In this document: positions 15,218 through 24,120 of the stretch, one piece after another
Layout of the letters: each line of letters opens with the position of its first letter
Position numbering within the stretch: the first letter of the stretch is position 1
NCBI GenBank assembly: GCA_035327585.1
Contig: DAOLDD010000002.1
Span: 1 to 64,000 of the forward strand
From: JAMLJG01 sp035327585
GTDB taxonomy: Bacteria > Verrucomicrobiota > Kiritimatiellia > CAIVKH01
Length of the DNA stretch: 64,000 nucleotides
Direction of reading: 5' to 3'
Notes under the pieces: model-generated
What the model was told of the DNA's origin: nothing
Seen by the model: only the letters and a program-made list of their open reading frames with translations
The model's database searches: none
Position numbers and translations under genes: made by a program

Positions 15218-16548
15218 GCCGCGTCTCCGCACTTGCGGCGCACATCCTCCCGCACGCGTTCGCGCATGAACTCGTGGGGCACGCGGGCGATGACCTCCTC
15301 GAAGAAGGCCATCACCAGCATCTGGCGCGCCTCCGCCTCGGAGAGGCCGCGGGAACGCAGGTAAAACAACTGGCTCGCGTCGAGGTTGCCGAACGTCGCG
15401 CCGTGGCTGCACTTGAGGTCGTCGGCGTCGATCTCCAAACCCGGCAGCGAGTCCGCGCGCGCGCCCTCGGTCAGGATCAGGTTGTTGTTCATCTGGTAGG
15501 CGTCCACCTTGATCGCGCCGGGGGCCGCGTCGATGATGCCCTGGTACACCGAGTGGCCCTGGTCCTTCACCGCGCCCTTGTAGAGCAGGTTGCTGTAGGT
15601 GTTCGGCGCGGTGTGCAGTTGCAGCGTGCGCTGGTCCACGTGCTGCCGGTCGTTGGCGAAGAACAGTCCGCTCAGGTACGCATTGGCGTTCGGCTCATGC
15701 ACGTCGCACGAGACCATCATCTTGCTGACCTGTCCGCCGAGGAGCAGCGTCACCCACTCGATGCGCGCGTCGCGTTCGGCGCGAACCCAGTCCTCCCCGA
15801 CATGGAAGGTGTTCGCGCCCCACTCCTGGAGCGATGCCGCGCGCAACAAGGCGCCCTGCCCCGCGTACAATTCGCGCGTTGTGATGGCGAGCAGTTCAGC
15901 CGACGCGGGCGATTCGTAATGCTCCGCGATCGTCAGTTCCGCCTGCGCTTCGACGGCGGCGACGAGGTGCGGAACGACCGCCTGCCCGGAGGCGGCGTGC
16001 CGGTAGCGCACGAGCACACCACGCGGGATCAGGGTCTTCGCCGGGACATGGATGAACAGGCCGAAATTCCAGAAGGCGTCGCCCAGTGCGCTGAATTTTC
16101 GCGGCTGTTTCACGCGGGCCGCGCCCTGCAGATAGCGATCGACCAACTCGGGCTGGCGTCGCGCCGCGTCCGCCAAAGAAAGGACCGTCAACTGCCCCCC
16201 GGCGATGAGTCCGGCGGCGTCGTTGATGTGGAAACCGGCGTCGGTGACGCTGACGACGACATCAAATTCGGAATTCCACGGTCCCACATCCGTCGCCTGC
16301 GCAAGCGCGGGCAGCGCGGCGGCCGGCGTGAACCGGTCGAACGGGAACAGGCCCGGGTCGGTTCGGCGCCACTCCTCGTCCCGCACCGTCGGCAGCGGCA
16401 ATTCCGTGTATTGGGCGAAGGCCGCCAGGCGTTTCGCCTTCAGCAGGGCGTTTCCGTCGTCAATCCCGGCCAGTCGTGTTTCGTCGAAGCCCGGCACGCA
16501 GGCGGCTTCCGCAGTCATTTGAACGCTCGTCATAGCCATCTCCGTCAA
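15214..16548 (-). CDS. sufD: Fe-S cluster assembly protein SufD
   Basis: SufD is the partner of SufB in the SufBC2D scaffold complex. The 444-residue protein has a variable N-terminal helical part and the C-terminal beta-helix shared with SufB: LLYKGAVKDQGHSVYQGII, then DAYQMNNNLILTEGARADSLPGLEI and CSHGATFGNLD with the conserved Cys-His. RSRGLSEAEARQMLVMAFF closes the core. It overlaps sufB by four bases at its start and the Rieske gene by four at its end. Confidence 0.95.
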   Translation of the reverse strand: MTEMAMTSVQMTAEAACVPGFDETRLAGIDDGNALLKAKRLAAFAQYTELPLPTVRDEEWRRTDPGLFPFDRFTPAAALPALAQATDVGPWNSEFDVVVSVTDAGFHINDAAGLIAGGQLTVLSLADAARRQPELVDRYLQGAARVKQPRKFSALGDAFWNFGLFIHVPAKTLIPRGVLVRYRHAASGQAVVPHLVAAVEAQAELTIAEHYESPASAELLAITTRELYAGQGALLRAASLQEWGANTFHVGEDWVRAERDARIEWVTLLLGGQVSKMMVSCDVHEPNANAYLSGLFFANDRQHVDQRTLQLHTAPNTYSNLLYKGAVKDQGHSVYQGIIDAAPGAIKVDAYQMNNNLILTEGARADSLPGLEIDADDLKCSHGATFGNLDASQLFYLRSRGLSEAEARQMLVMAFFEEVIARVPHEFMRERVREDVRRKCGDAA

Positions 16549-17996
16549 CCGACGCTGTGTTCGAGTTTCAGTTCCAGCAGCTTGATCGCCTCGACTGAAA
16601 ATTCCAGCGGCAGCTCCTTGAATACATCCTTGCAGAATCCGTTCACGATGAGCGACGTCGCGCTCTCCTCGTCAATGCCGCGGCTCTGCACGTAGAACAA
16701 CTGTTCCTCGCTGATCTTCGAGGTGGTCGCCTCGTGCTCCGTGATCGCCGTGCTCGTCTCGGCTTCGATCACCGGGTAGGTGTTCGCCGAGCATTTGTCG
16801 CCGATCAGCATCGAATCGCAGCAGGTGTGGTTGCGCGCGTTCAGTGCAGTCGGCAGGATCTGCACGAGACCGCGGTAGGAATTGGCGGACTCGCCCGCCG
16901 AGATGCCCTTCGAGATGATTGTGCTCTTTGTGTTCGCACCGATGTGGATCATCTTCGTGCCGGTGTCCGCCTGCATCTTGTTGTTCGTGAAGGCGACGGA
17001 ATAGAACTCGCCGACCGAATGGTCGCCCTCGAGGATCACGCTCGGGTATTTCCAGGTGATCGCCGCGCCGACTTCGACCTGCGTCCACGAAATCTTGGAG
17101 TGGGCGCCGCGGCAGTGGCCGCGCTTGGTGACGAAATTGTAGATGCCGCCGTGCCCCTTCTCGTCCCCGGCATACCAGTTCTGCACGGTGGAATATTTGA
17201 TTTGCGCGTTATCCAGCGCGACCAGTTCCACCACCGCCGCGTGCAACTGGTTCGTGTCGCGCATTGGCGCGGTGCAGCCCTCGATGTAGGAGACGGAGGC
17301 GCCCTCCTCCGCGACGATCAGCGTGCGTTCAAACTGCCCGGTGTCGACCGCGTTGATGCGGAAGTAGGTGGACAGCTCGACCGGGCATTTTACGCCCTTC
17401 GGGATGAAGCAGAACGAGCCGTCGCTGAACACGGCGGAGTTGAGCGCCGCGAAATAGTTGTCGGCGGGCGGCACCACCGTGCCCAGATATTTGCGAACGA
17501 GGTCGGGATGGTCCTTCAGCGCCTCGGACATGGAGCAGAAGATGATCCCCTTCTCCGACAGCATCTCGCGATGTGTGGTCGCCACGGACACGCTGTCGAA
17601 CACGGCGTCCACCGCGACGCCGGCGAGCCGATCGCGCTCGTGCAGCGGGATGCCGAGCCGCTCAAAGGTCTTCATCAGTTCGGGGTCGGACTCCGCCGAT
17701 CCGGCCCCCGAGGATTTCGGGGCGGAATAGTAGCGGATGTCCTGGTAGTCGATCTCGGGATAGGTGATTTTCGCCCAGCGCGGTTCGCGCATGGCCAGCC
17801 AGCGGCGATAGGCCTTGAGCCGCCACTCGGTCATCCATTCCGGTTCGTTCTTTTTCGCGGAGATCGCGCGAACGATGTCCTCGTTGAGCCCTTTCGGAAG
17901 CTCGTCCGTGAGCACGTCGGTCACGAAGCCGTACTGGTATTCCCGGACCAGCTTGCTGTCGGTTTCGAGTTTGTGCGTGGTTTCAGTCGTGTTCAT
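16545..17996 (-). CDS. sufB: Fe-S cluster assembly protein SufB
   Basis: SufB is the scaffold subunit on which clusters are built. The 483-residue length is typical. Core motifs include FCFIPKGVKCPVELSTYFRI, EGCTAPMR (conserved Cys), KRGHCRGAHSKISWTQVEVG (sulfur-transfer path), IISKGISAGESANSYRG, and NHTCCDSMLIGDKCSANTYP near residue 400. The C-terminal FYVQSRGIDEE is also conserved. It lies 21 bases after sufC and overlaps sufD by four bases. Confidence 0.97.
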   Translation of the reverse strand: MNTTETTHKLETDSKLVREYQYGFVTDVLTDELPKGLNEDIVRAISAKKNEPEWMTEWRLKAYRRWLAMREPRWAKITYPEIDYQDIRYYSAPKSSGAGSAESDPELMKTFERLGIPLHERDRLAGVAVDAVFDSVSVATTHREMLSEKGIIFCSMSEALKDHPDLVRKYLGTVVPPADNYFAALNSAVFSDGSFCFIPKGVKCPVELSTYFRINAVDTGQFERTLIVAEEGASVSYIEGCTAPMRDTNQLHAAVVELVALDNAQIKYSTVQNWYAGDEKGHGGIYNFVTKRGHCRGAHSKISWTQVEVGAAITWKYPSVILEGDHSVGEFYSVAFTNNKMQADTGTKMIHIGANTKSTIISKGISAGESANSYRGLVQILPTALNARNHTCCDSMLIGDKCSANTYPVIEAETSTAITEHEATTSKISEEQLFYVQSRGIDEESATSLIVNGFCKDVFKELPLEFSVEAIKLLELKLEHSVG

Positions 17997-18017
17997 GGTG
18001 CGTCCCCCGTCCGTGCG

Positions 18018-18788
18018 TCAGACCAGGACTTCCTTGCCGAATTTTGCGCGAATCCAGTCATAGCCGTTCTTTTCAACTTCCTTGACGAGTTCCGGTCCGC
18101 CCGACATGGCGATTTGCCCGTCGATCAGGACATGCAGGTGATCCGGGTTGATGTACTTGAGGATTCGCTCGTAGTGCGTGATCACGAGCAGGCCGAACTC
18201 GGGGCCGACCAGCCGGTTCACGCCCTTGGACACGATGCGCAGCGCGTCGATGTCGAGGCCGGAGTCCGTTTCATCCATCACCGCGAGCGAGGGCTTCAGA
18301 GTGAGCATCTGGAGAATTTCCATGCGTTTCTTTTCACCGCCGGAAAAGCCGTCGTTCAGGAAGCGATTAAGGAAGGCCTCGTCCATTTCGAGAAACTTCA
18401 GGTTCTCGCGCATCTGCTTGATGAAGTCGCCGGCCTTGATCGTGCCCTGCCCGAAACGCGCGTCGGCCGCGCTCTTGAGGAACTTGGCGACACTGATGCC
18501 CGGGATCGCGACCGGATATTGAAAGGCCAGGAACAGGCCGAGTCGGGCGCGCTCGTCCGGATCCATCTCCACGATGTTTTGTCCCTTGTAGATGATTTCG
18601 CCCGCGGTCACTTCGTAGGACGGGTGACCCATGATGACGTTGGACAGCGTGCTCTTGCCGGAGCCGTTCGGCCCCATCAGCGCGTGCGTTTCGCCGGGGT
18701 TGATCACCAGGTTCACGCCCTTGAGGATGTCCTTGTCCTCCGTTTTGGCGTGCAAATTCCGAATCTCAAAAAATGCCGTTTCGCTCAT
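18018..18788 (-). CDS. sufC: Fe-S cluster assembly ATPase SufC
   Basis: SufC is the ABC-type ATPase of the SufBC2D complex. In 256 residues it carries Walker A GPNGSGKST near residue 40, the Q loop region (FLAFQYPVAIPG), the signature FSGGEKKRMEILQM and Walker B SLAVMDETDSGLDIDAL with the switch His in VITHYERIL. It is soluble and lacks a transmembrane domain, as expected for SufC. It lies between the DUF59 gene (67-base gap) and sufB. Confidence 0.97.
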   Translation of the reverse strand: MSETAFFEIRNLHAKTEDKDILKGVNLVINPGETHALMGPNGSGKSTLSNVIMGHPSYEVTAGEIIYKGQNIVEMDPDERARLGLFLAFQYPVAIPGISVAKFLKSAADARFGQGTIKAGDFIKQMRENLKFLEMDEAFLNRFLNDGFSGGEKKRMEILQMLTLKPSLAVMDETDSGLDIDALRIVSKGVNRLVGPEFGLLVITHYERILKYINPDHLHVLIDGQIAMSGGPELVKEVEKNGYDWIRAKFGKEVLV

Positions 18789-18855
18789 CTCTGTTCTTCC
18801 TCAGTACTCGTTGTCGTTCACGTTCGCGCTGATTTCGCCGCACCGCGCGGCTTGC

Positions 18856-19224
18856 TTACAAATCAAATCCCAATTCCAAACGGACTTCCTCGGACATCTT
18901 GTCCGGGCCCCACGGCGGGTCCCACACCACGGTCACTTTTGCATCACTGATGCCCTTCAGCGACTGCACGGTGTCCTTCACCTGGTGGATCAAATATGGA
19001 CCGTAGGGGCACCCCGGCGAGGTCAGCGTCATGTCGACCTCGGCCCGTTCGCCCGCGACGCGCACGTTATACACGAGTCCGAGGTCCACGATATTCATAT
19101 GGAGTTCGGGGTCGAACACGCCGCGAAGCACTTCGCGTACCTGGTCCGGCGTCCAGACCGGCAGGTCGGAGGAAGGCGCGGTGGATTCCGCCGGGGGTTG
19201 CGCTGGTGTGGATTCGTCGCTCAT
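18856..19224 (-). CDS. MIP18/DUF59-family Fe-S maturation factor (SufT-like)
   Basis: The 122-residue protein has a 25-residue Pro/Ser-rich N-terminal extension and then a DUF59 domain: VREVLRGVFDPELHMNIVDLGLVY and VDMTLTSPGCPYGPYL with the conserved Cys. VWDPPWGPDKMSEEVRLELG closes it. Such proteins (SufT, PaaD-like) help mature Fe-S clients. Its ATG overlaps the stop of the Rrf2 regulator gene by ATGA, so it is the second gene of the operon. The Cys/Glu pair of the family (DPE...TSPGCP) is intact. Confidence 0.92.
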   Translation of the reverse strand: MSDESTPAQPPAESTAPSSDLPVWTPDQVREVLRGVFDPELHMNIVDLGLVYNVRVAGERAEVDMTLTSPGCPYGPYLIHQVKDTVQSLKGISDAKVTVVWDPPWGPDKMSEEVRLELGFDL

Positions 19225-19646
19225 GTCACGTTCTCCAGTGCGGGCGGGGCGCGAAATTGGTTCAGGGAAATGTTGTGAATGTAGCGCACGAGCTGCGCAT
19301 GGATATGCTGGATCGGCTCTTTGATCGTGCAGGTGTGGTATTGCCCGCAGCGCTCCGGGTCCTCCTGGCAGTCCGTGAGCATGACGGGCCCTTCCACCGC
19401 CTCGATGACGCGGCCCAAATTGACCGTGTCCAGCGGCCCATTGAGGCGATAGCCGCCGTGCACACCAGGCGTTGAGGAAACGACGCCGGCCCGCGCCAAC
19501 GCCTGCAAGACCTTGCCGAGCAGTTCGGCCGGGATCGAATAGCGCTCGGCCATTAGTTTGGCCGTCGCCAGCTCGGACGCCGGCATATCCGCCATGTGCA
19601 GAATCGCCATCAGCCCGTATTCAACGCGTTTGCTCAACGTCAGCAT
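19221..19646 (-). CDS. Rrf2-family Fe-S-responsive regulator of the suf operon
   Basis: This 141-residue winged-helix repressor begins MLTLSKRVEYGLMAILHMAD, the Rrf2 signature. Three cysteines in DCQEDPERCGQYHTC (spacing C-x6-C-x5-C) match the cluster-binding region of IscR-like proteins, so it probably senses Fe-S status. A longer in-frame ATG at 20072 would run through the divergent lipoprotein gene and is rejected. It is the first gene of the suf operon, so autoregulation of suf by an IscR-type feedback loop is expected. That is inference from the family. Confidence 0.92.
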   Translation of the reverse strand: MLTLSKRVEYGLMAILHMADMPASELATAKLMAERYSIPAELLGKVLQALARAGVVSSTPGVHGGYRLNGPLDTVNLGRVIEAVEGPVMLTDCQEDPERCGQYHTCTIKEPIQHIHAQLVRYIHNISLNQFRAPPALENVT

Positions 19647-19683
19647 CGATATTCCCGACCAATTGTGTCGCCATTGTGAACTC

Positions 19684-19708
19684 AAAAAAACGGCAGCCGC
19701 AACTGCCG
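19684..19708 (-). promoter_or_regulatory. Hairpin plus U-run in the suf leader
   Basis: On the minus strand CGGCAG (19703-19708) TTGCGG CTGCCG (19691-19696) is followed by seven T (19684-19690), between the predicted transcription start near 19713 and the regulator ATG at 19646. It has the form of an intrinsic terminator. The same CGGCAG-N6-CTGCCG dyad could instead be a repressor operator immediately downstream of the start site. Confidence 0.5.
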
Positions 19709-19719
19709 CGAAGTGCAAT

Positions 19720-19747
19720 AAGATACAACGCGCGTGGGCCGTGTCAA
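19720..19747 (-). promoter_or_regulatory. Candidate suf operon promoter
   Basis: On the minus strand TTGACA (19742-19747) is followed after 16 bases by TATCTT (19720-19725). It faces the suf operon in the divergent gap with the PpiC lipoprotein gene. Confidence 0.6.
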
Positions 19748-19830
19748 TCGCATGAACATCACAAAACACGGCATTTGACAGGCGCGCATCCGTGATGCAA
19801 CATAATCGGCCATTCAACGAAAGGTTCTCC

Positions 19831-20877
19831 ATGTCCACCTCACGCTTCGCAATCCTTCCTGTTGTCGCCGTCATGGCCCTCGGCGTCATCGGCTGTTCGA
19901 AGAAGGCGCCCGAGCCCGCCACCACAATTGATCTTTCAGAGGGAACCGACATGTTTCGCCAGCCCGTTCCGTCCCAGCAGCCACTTCCCCAAACCGGTCC
20001 GCTGGTGACGGTCAATGGCACCGACATTCTCGCTGAAAACTTCATTCGCGAGTTCAGCAGCCGGATGAGCATGTTGCAGCAGCGCTATCCCCCGGAACAA
20101 CTGGCGCAGATGCAGGAGCGGGTACGCGAGCAGACCCTGGACCAGATGATCGCACGCCAGTTGCTCCTGCAGGAGGCGGACCGCCAACAACTCGTTGCCA
20201 GCGATGAAGACATTGATCGCGCGCGTGAAATGCTCGAGTCGCAATTGCCGCCGGGCCTTTCGCTTGATGAAATTCTCCGCCAACGCGGCGTCAGCGAAGA
20301 GCAATTCCGCCGCGAATCCGGCGATGATGTGCGCGTCCAGAAATTGATCCAGCAGGTCGCCGAAGAGAAGGTCGTGGTCACGGACGAGGAAGTCGCCAAC
20401 TTCTATGAGGAAAACAAGGCGCGTTTCCAGCAGCCCGAGACGGCCACCGCGCGCCACATCCTGGTGGCGTTTGAAGGCGAGGATTCGAAGGACGCCAAAA
20501 AGACGGAAGCCGAGGCCATCCGGACTCGGTTGGAAGCGGGCGAGGATTTCGCCACCGTCGCCACCGAAACGACGGACGACCCGGGAAGCCGCGAGACCGG
20601 CGGCCTCTACACCTTCCCCCGCGGGCAGATGGTGCCGCCCTTCGAGGAGGCCTCGTTCACGCAGGAAATTGGCGTGGTGGGCCCGCTGGTCGAGACGCAA
20701 TTCGGCTACCACATCATCAAGGTGGAAAGCCGCCAGGAAGCGCGCGAAGTGCCCTTCGTGGAGGTCCAGACGAACCTCGTGAACTATCTCCGCTCGCAGC
20801 GCGCACAGCCGGTCATCCAGGAATACCTGATGAACCTGCGTTCCAACGCGGACATCAAGTTCCACCACGAACTGTAA
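19831..20877 (+). CDS. SurA/PpiC-type peptidyl-prolyl isomerase lipoprotein
   Basis: This envelope chaperone/foldase has 348 residues. The ATG at 19831 is preceded by GAAAGG and opens a lipoprotein signal with the lipobox VIGC (Cys near residue 22). A SurA-N-like helical domain follows (about residues 60-195: VTVNGTDILAENFIREF, RQLLLQEADRQQL). The parvulin domain lies at about 205-300: ATARHILVAFEG, GEDFATVATETTDDPGSRETGG, FGYHIIKVESRQ. A GTG/ATG pair at 19792/19795 would give a longer, non-secreted N terminus and is not preferred. It is divergent from suf and 14 bases before the SDR gene. Confidence 0.92.
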   Translation: MSTSRFAILPVVAVMALGVIGCSKKAPEPATTIDLSEGTDMFRQPVPSQQPLPQTGPLVTVNGTDILAENFIREFSSRMSMLQQRYPPEQLAQMQERVREQTLDQMIARQLLLQEADRQQLVASDEDIDRAREMLESQLPPGLSLDEILRQRGVSEEQFRRESGDDVRVQKLIQQVAEEKVVVTDEEVANFYEENKARFQQPETATARHILVAFEGEDSKDAKKTEAEAIRTRLEAGEDFATVATETTDDPGSRETGGLYTFPRGQMVPPFEEASFTQEIGVVGPLVETQFGYHIIKVESRQEAREVPFVEVQTNLVNYLRSQRAQPVIQEYLMNLRSNADIKFHHEL

Positions 20878-20891
20878 GCGCGGGAAACCGT

Positions 20892-21674
20892 ATGGACTTG
20901 GGCTTGGAAAACCGCCGGGCATGGCTGGGCGGTTCAAGCCGTGGTCTGGGACTCGCGTGCGCACATGCGCTCGCGCTCGAAGGCTGTGAAGTTACCCTCG
21001 TTGGCCGTCACGCCGCACAGCTCGCGGCGGCGGCGGCGAACCTGGGCGGAAAAGAGTCCACCCGCACCCTCGCAGTTGATCTCGGCACACGCGAGGGCAT
21101 TGAGGCGGCGTGCGCGGATGTCGGCGCATGGCGCCCCGATATACTCCTGTTGAACGCGGGCGGTCCGCCGCCGGGCACTCCGACCGAATTGATGGACGGC
21201 GCGTGGGCGGACGCACACCAGCTCCTGCTGGATTCGGCCCGCCGCCTCTGCATGGCTGCGTTGCCCGCCATGCGCGAAAACCGCCGTGGCCGCATCCTCG
21301 CGATCACCTCCCAAGTGGTGTTTGAGCCAGCGGATCGACTCACCTTGAGCAATGTCTATCGCACGGCGCTGACCGCATATCTCAAAACACTGGCGCGAGA
21401 AGTCGCCGCGGAAGGCGTGACGGTAAATAGTGTCATGCCTGGTCAATTCCTGACCGACCGCTTGAAGAGCCTGATCGCTGACCGGGCGCAACGCGAAGGC
21501 ATCACCCCCGCCGCGGTGGAGGAAACAATGCGCCGTGCCCTGCCCCAGCAATGCTTTCAGGACCCGGACGATCTGGGCGCGCTGGTGGCGCTGCTGGCCT
21601 CGGATCGCGGCGGTTCCATCACCGGCGCCGCCATCCCTGTGGACGGCGGCATGAGCCGCTTTCTCCTGGCCTGA
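20892..21674 (+). CDS. Atypical short-chain dehydrogenase/reductase
   Basis: The 260-residue Rossmann protein is close to FabG-like reductases in layout: cofactor motif GGSSRGLGLACAHALA near residue 13, NAG motif in LLLNAGGPPPGTPTE near 88, ITSQVVFEP near 138, and C-terminal GSITGAAIPVDGGM. The usual catalytic YxxxK is replaced: the site reads SNVYRTALTAYLK, so the Lys four residues after Tyr is a Leu. The same change occurs in an SDR branch whose members keep the fold but may have another reaction. The gene starts 14 bases after the PpiC lipoprotein gene. Substrate unknown. Confidence 0.85.
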   Translation: MDLGLENRRAWLGGSSRGLGLACAHALALEGCEVTLVGRHAAQLAAAAANLGGKESTRTLAVDLGTREGIEAACADVGAWRPDILLLNAGGPPPGTPTELMDGAWADAHQLLLDSARRLCMAALPAMRENRRGRILAITSQVVFEPADRLTLSNVYRTALTAYLKTLAREVAAEGVTVNSVMPGQFLTDRLKSLIADRAQREGITPAAVEETMRRALPQQCFQDPDDLGALVALLASDRGGSITGAAIPVDGGMSRFLLA

Positions 21675-21733
21675 CCCGCGCTTTCACTTGCCAATAAATT
21701 CGCAAACAAACTAAAAGGGACACTCATTTATCC

Positions 21734-22837
21734 ATGGAGAACGGCCCCATGAAAATCAAAGCTGCCTCGGAATGCCTCTGGGATGAAGTTTCACTCGGCG
21801 AGGTCATGTTGCGGCTCGACCCCGGTGAGGAGCGTGTGCACACCACGCGTACCTTTCGCGCCTGGGAAGGCGGCGGCGAATACAATGTCGCGCGCGGCTT
21901 GCGCCGCTGTTTCGGCCAGCGCACCGCCATCGTCACGGCCTTTGTTGACAACGCTGTTGGACGCTTGCTGGAGGACTTCATCCTGCAGGGCGGCGTGGAC
22001 ATGCGCCATGTGAAGTGGATGCCTTTCGATGGCGTCGGGCGCGCGGCGCGCAACGGGTTGAACTTCACCGAGCGTGGCTACGGCGCGCGCGGCGCTGTCG
22101 GCGTCAGCGATCGCGGCCACACCGCCGTCTCGCAGCTCAAGCGCGGCGACATCAACTGGAAGCGCATTTTCAAGGACGAGGGCGCGCGCTGGTTCCACTG
22201 CGGTGGAATTTTCGCAGCGCTCTCCGAGACGGCGCCCGACGTGGCGCGCGAAGCGATGGAATGCGCCAAGGAAAACGGCACGATCATTTCTTACGATCTC
22301 AACTATCGCCCCAGCCTGTGGAAAGCCGTCGGAGGGTCCAAGCGCGCCATTGAGGTGAATCGTGCACTCGCGCCATACATCGACGTGATGATCGGAAACG
22401 AAGAGGACTTCACCGCCGCACTGGGATTTGAAGTTCCCGGCCTCGATGAGCACTGCTCCAACCTCGACCCGGCGAACTTCAAAAAGATGATCGAGGTCGC
22501 GAAAGCCGCCTACCCCAATTTCCAAGCCATTGCCACCACCCTGCGCCATGTGAAGAGCGCGACTATCAACGATTGGAGCGCGACGTTGTGGGTTGGTGGT
22601 CAGTTTCACCAGGCACAGACCCGCACGCTGGAAATCCTCGATCGCGTGGGCGGAGGCGACAGTTTTGCCTCCGGCTTGATCTACGGATTCCTACAGGGCC
22701 TGGACCCCCAGGCTTGCGTCGAATACGGCGCCGCGCACGGGGCGCTCGCGATGACCACGCCGGGCGACACCTCCATGGCGACACTCGCTGAGGTACGTAG
22801 TCTCGCCGGCGGCGGCTCAGCGCGTGTACAACGGTGA
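21734..22837 (+). CDS. PfkB-family sugar kinase (KDG-kinase-like)
   Basis: This ribokinase-fold carbohydrate kinase has 367 residues. The N-terminal strand LGEVMLRLDPGEERVHTTRTF and the GG motif in WEGGGEYNVARGLRR are typical of 2-keto-3-deoxygluconate kinases. TIISYDLNYRPSLWK near residue 187 and the catalytic block DRVGGGDSFASGLIYGF near 310 are intact, with the base Asp present. An internal ATG at 21749 has GGAG nine bases upstream and could be the true start, removing five residues. No pathway partners (aldolase, dehydratase) are adjacent, so the substrate assignment is tentative. Confidence 0.87.
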   Translation: MENGPMKIKAASECLWDEVSLGEVMLRLDPGEERVHTTRTFRAWEGGGEYNVARGLRRCFGQRTAIVTAFVDNAVGRLLEDFILQGGVDMRHVKWMPFDGVGRAARNGLNFTERGYGARGAVGVSDRGHTAVSQLKRGDINWKRIFKDEGARWFHCGGIFAALSETAPDVAREAMECAKENGTIISYDLNYRPSLWKAVGGSKRAIEVNRALAPYIDVMIGNEEDFTAALGFEVPGLDEHCSNLDPANFKKMIEVAKAAYPNFQAIATTLRHVKSATINDWSATLWVGGQFHQAQTRTLEILDRVGGGDSFASGLIYGFLQGLDPQACVEYGAAHGALAMTTPGDTSMATLAEVRSLAGGGSARVQR

Positions 22838-22888
22838 GAGCTGGAACCCTTCGGCAACACGGGGTAGATTTATCCATGGATAAGCTCC

Positions 22889-24115
22889 ATGAGCGCTGAA
22901 CACAAACCCGCGCCTGCTCCCCTGGATGACAGCAGACTCCTGCGTCTCCTGTTGGAGAACAATCCAGACCACATTTATTTCAAGGACCGCGAGGGCCGCC
23001 TGCTCCGGGTCAATCACGCGGTCGCTCATTGGTATGGTCTCGCCGATCCGGCTGACGCGGTGGGTAAAACAGATCGCGACTTCTTCTCCGAGGAACACGC
23101 GCGTCAGGCATGGGAAGACGAGGAGGAAATCATCCGCACGGGCAACCCCATGGTCGGAAAAGTCGAAAAGGAAACCTGGCCCGACGGGAGACGCACCTGG
23201 GTATCCACGACCAAGCTGCCGCTGAAGGATGAGGCCGGCCGGATCATCGGCACCTTCGGCATTTCACGCGATGTAACGGAGCAACATCTCAAGGACGAAC
23301 AACTCGCGCGCTATGCAGAGGATTTGCGCGCAAGCAACGATCGTTTCCGCCAGGAACTCTCCCTTGCGGGAGAGGTGATGAATGCCTTGTCGTCCAGCAG
23401 GCTGGAAACCTTCCCCGACCATCTTCCTGATCCACTGCTCCGGTTCCACTACCGCTACTCGGCGGCGGAGGTGCTCAGCGGCGACTTCTACGTCGTCACG
23501 CCGTTCAACCGGGATTCGGCGTTCATTTTCCTGTGCGATGTAATGGGTCATGGGGTATCCGCTGCGCTCGTGGCGGCGATCCTTCGCATCTGGGTGGGCC
23601 AGATGGTCCGGCGCGAAATGGCGCCAGCGGCCCTCCTCGCGCTTCTCAACCAACGACTCTATGAACTGTTCGCGAAACCGGACACACTGCGTTTTGCCAC
23701 AGCTTTCTGCGGGGTGCTCGATGCGCGCAATGGGGTGCTGCGTTATGCCAGCGCCGGACACCCCTCCCCCCTGGTCGTGCCGCCCGGCACAACGGGCGCG
23801 CATCCGCTGTGCGACAGCCGGGAGAAGGGACCGGGACTCGGCCTGCAGAACAACGCCCTCTACGAGGAAAGCAAGGCGACCCTGCCGCCCGGTGCGCGCC
23901 TGCTCGTTTTTTCAGACGGATTGGTGGAGGGCTGGGTCGATCCCGCCGCAGCGCATGTTCCCGAACTGGAACTCTGCGATTGGCTGAACCAGCGCTCCGC
24001 GCCCGATTCCGCCAAGCTCGCCGACCAGGTATTCCAGCACGCGGTTTCACACGAGAACAACGATTTGCAGGACGACATCTGCCTCGTCATCGTCGAGCGC
24101 GAAGCCGAAAAGTAA
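22889..24115 (+). CDS. PAS sensor - SpoIIE/PP2C phosphatase
   Basis: The 408-residue protein has an N-terminal PAS/PAC domain (about residues 18-135: NPDHIYFKDREGRLLRVN, GTFGISRDVTEQH) and a short coiled linker. A SpoIIE-type PP2C phosphatase domain follows (about 185-405) with the metal-binding Asp residues in EVLSGDFYVV, FLCDVMGHGVSAALVA, SDGLVEGW and NDLQDDICLVIVE. It is soluble. Such phosphatases usually act on anti-anti-sigma factors, or as general signal outputs. No anti-sigma or STAS partner is nearby. It ends next to the convergent Zn-ribbon gene, with five bases between the stops. Confidence 0.9.
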   Translation: MSAEHKPAPAPLDDSRLLRLLLENNPDHIYFKDREGRLLRVNHAVAHWYGLADPADAVGKTDRDFFSEEHARQAWEDEEEIIRTGNPMVGKVEKETWPDGRRTWVSTTKLPLKDEAGRIIGTFGISRDVTEQHLKDEQLARYAEDLRASNDRFRQELSLAGEVMNALSSSRLETFPDHLPDPLLRFHYRYSAAEVLSGDFYVVTPFNRDSAFIFLCDVMGHGVSAALVAAILRIWVGQMVRREMAPAALLALLNQRLYELFAKPDTLRFATAFCGVLDARNGVLRYASAGHPSPLVVPPGTTGAHPLCDSREKGPGLGLQNNALYEESKATLPPGARLLVFSDGLVEGWVDPAAAHVPELELCDWLNQRSAPDSAKLADQVFQHAVSHENNDLQDDICLVIVEREAEK

Positions 24116-24120
24116 GCCGG

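Noticed and set aside
16734..18950. 738-residue plus-strand frame through sufB and sufC
   Set aside because: It is antisense to conserved suf genes; long frames here result from GC-biased third positions.
19775..19806. TTGACA...CATAAT as promoter of the PpiC lipoprotein gene
   Set aside because: The spacer is 20 bases, too long for a normal sigma-70 promoter; the signal is uncertain.
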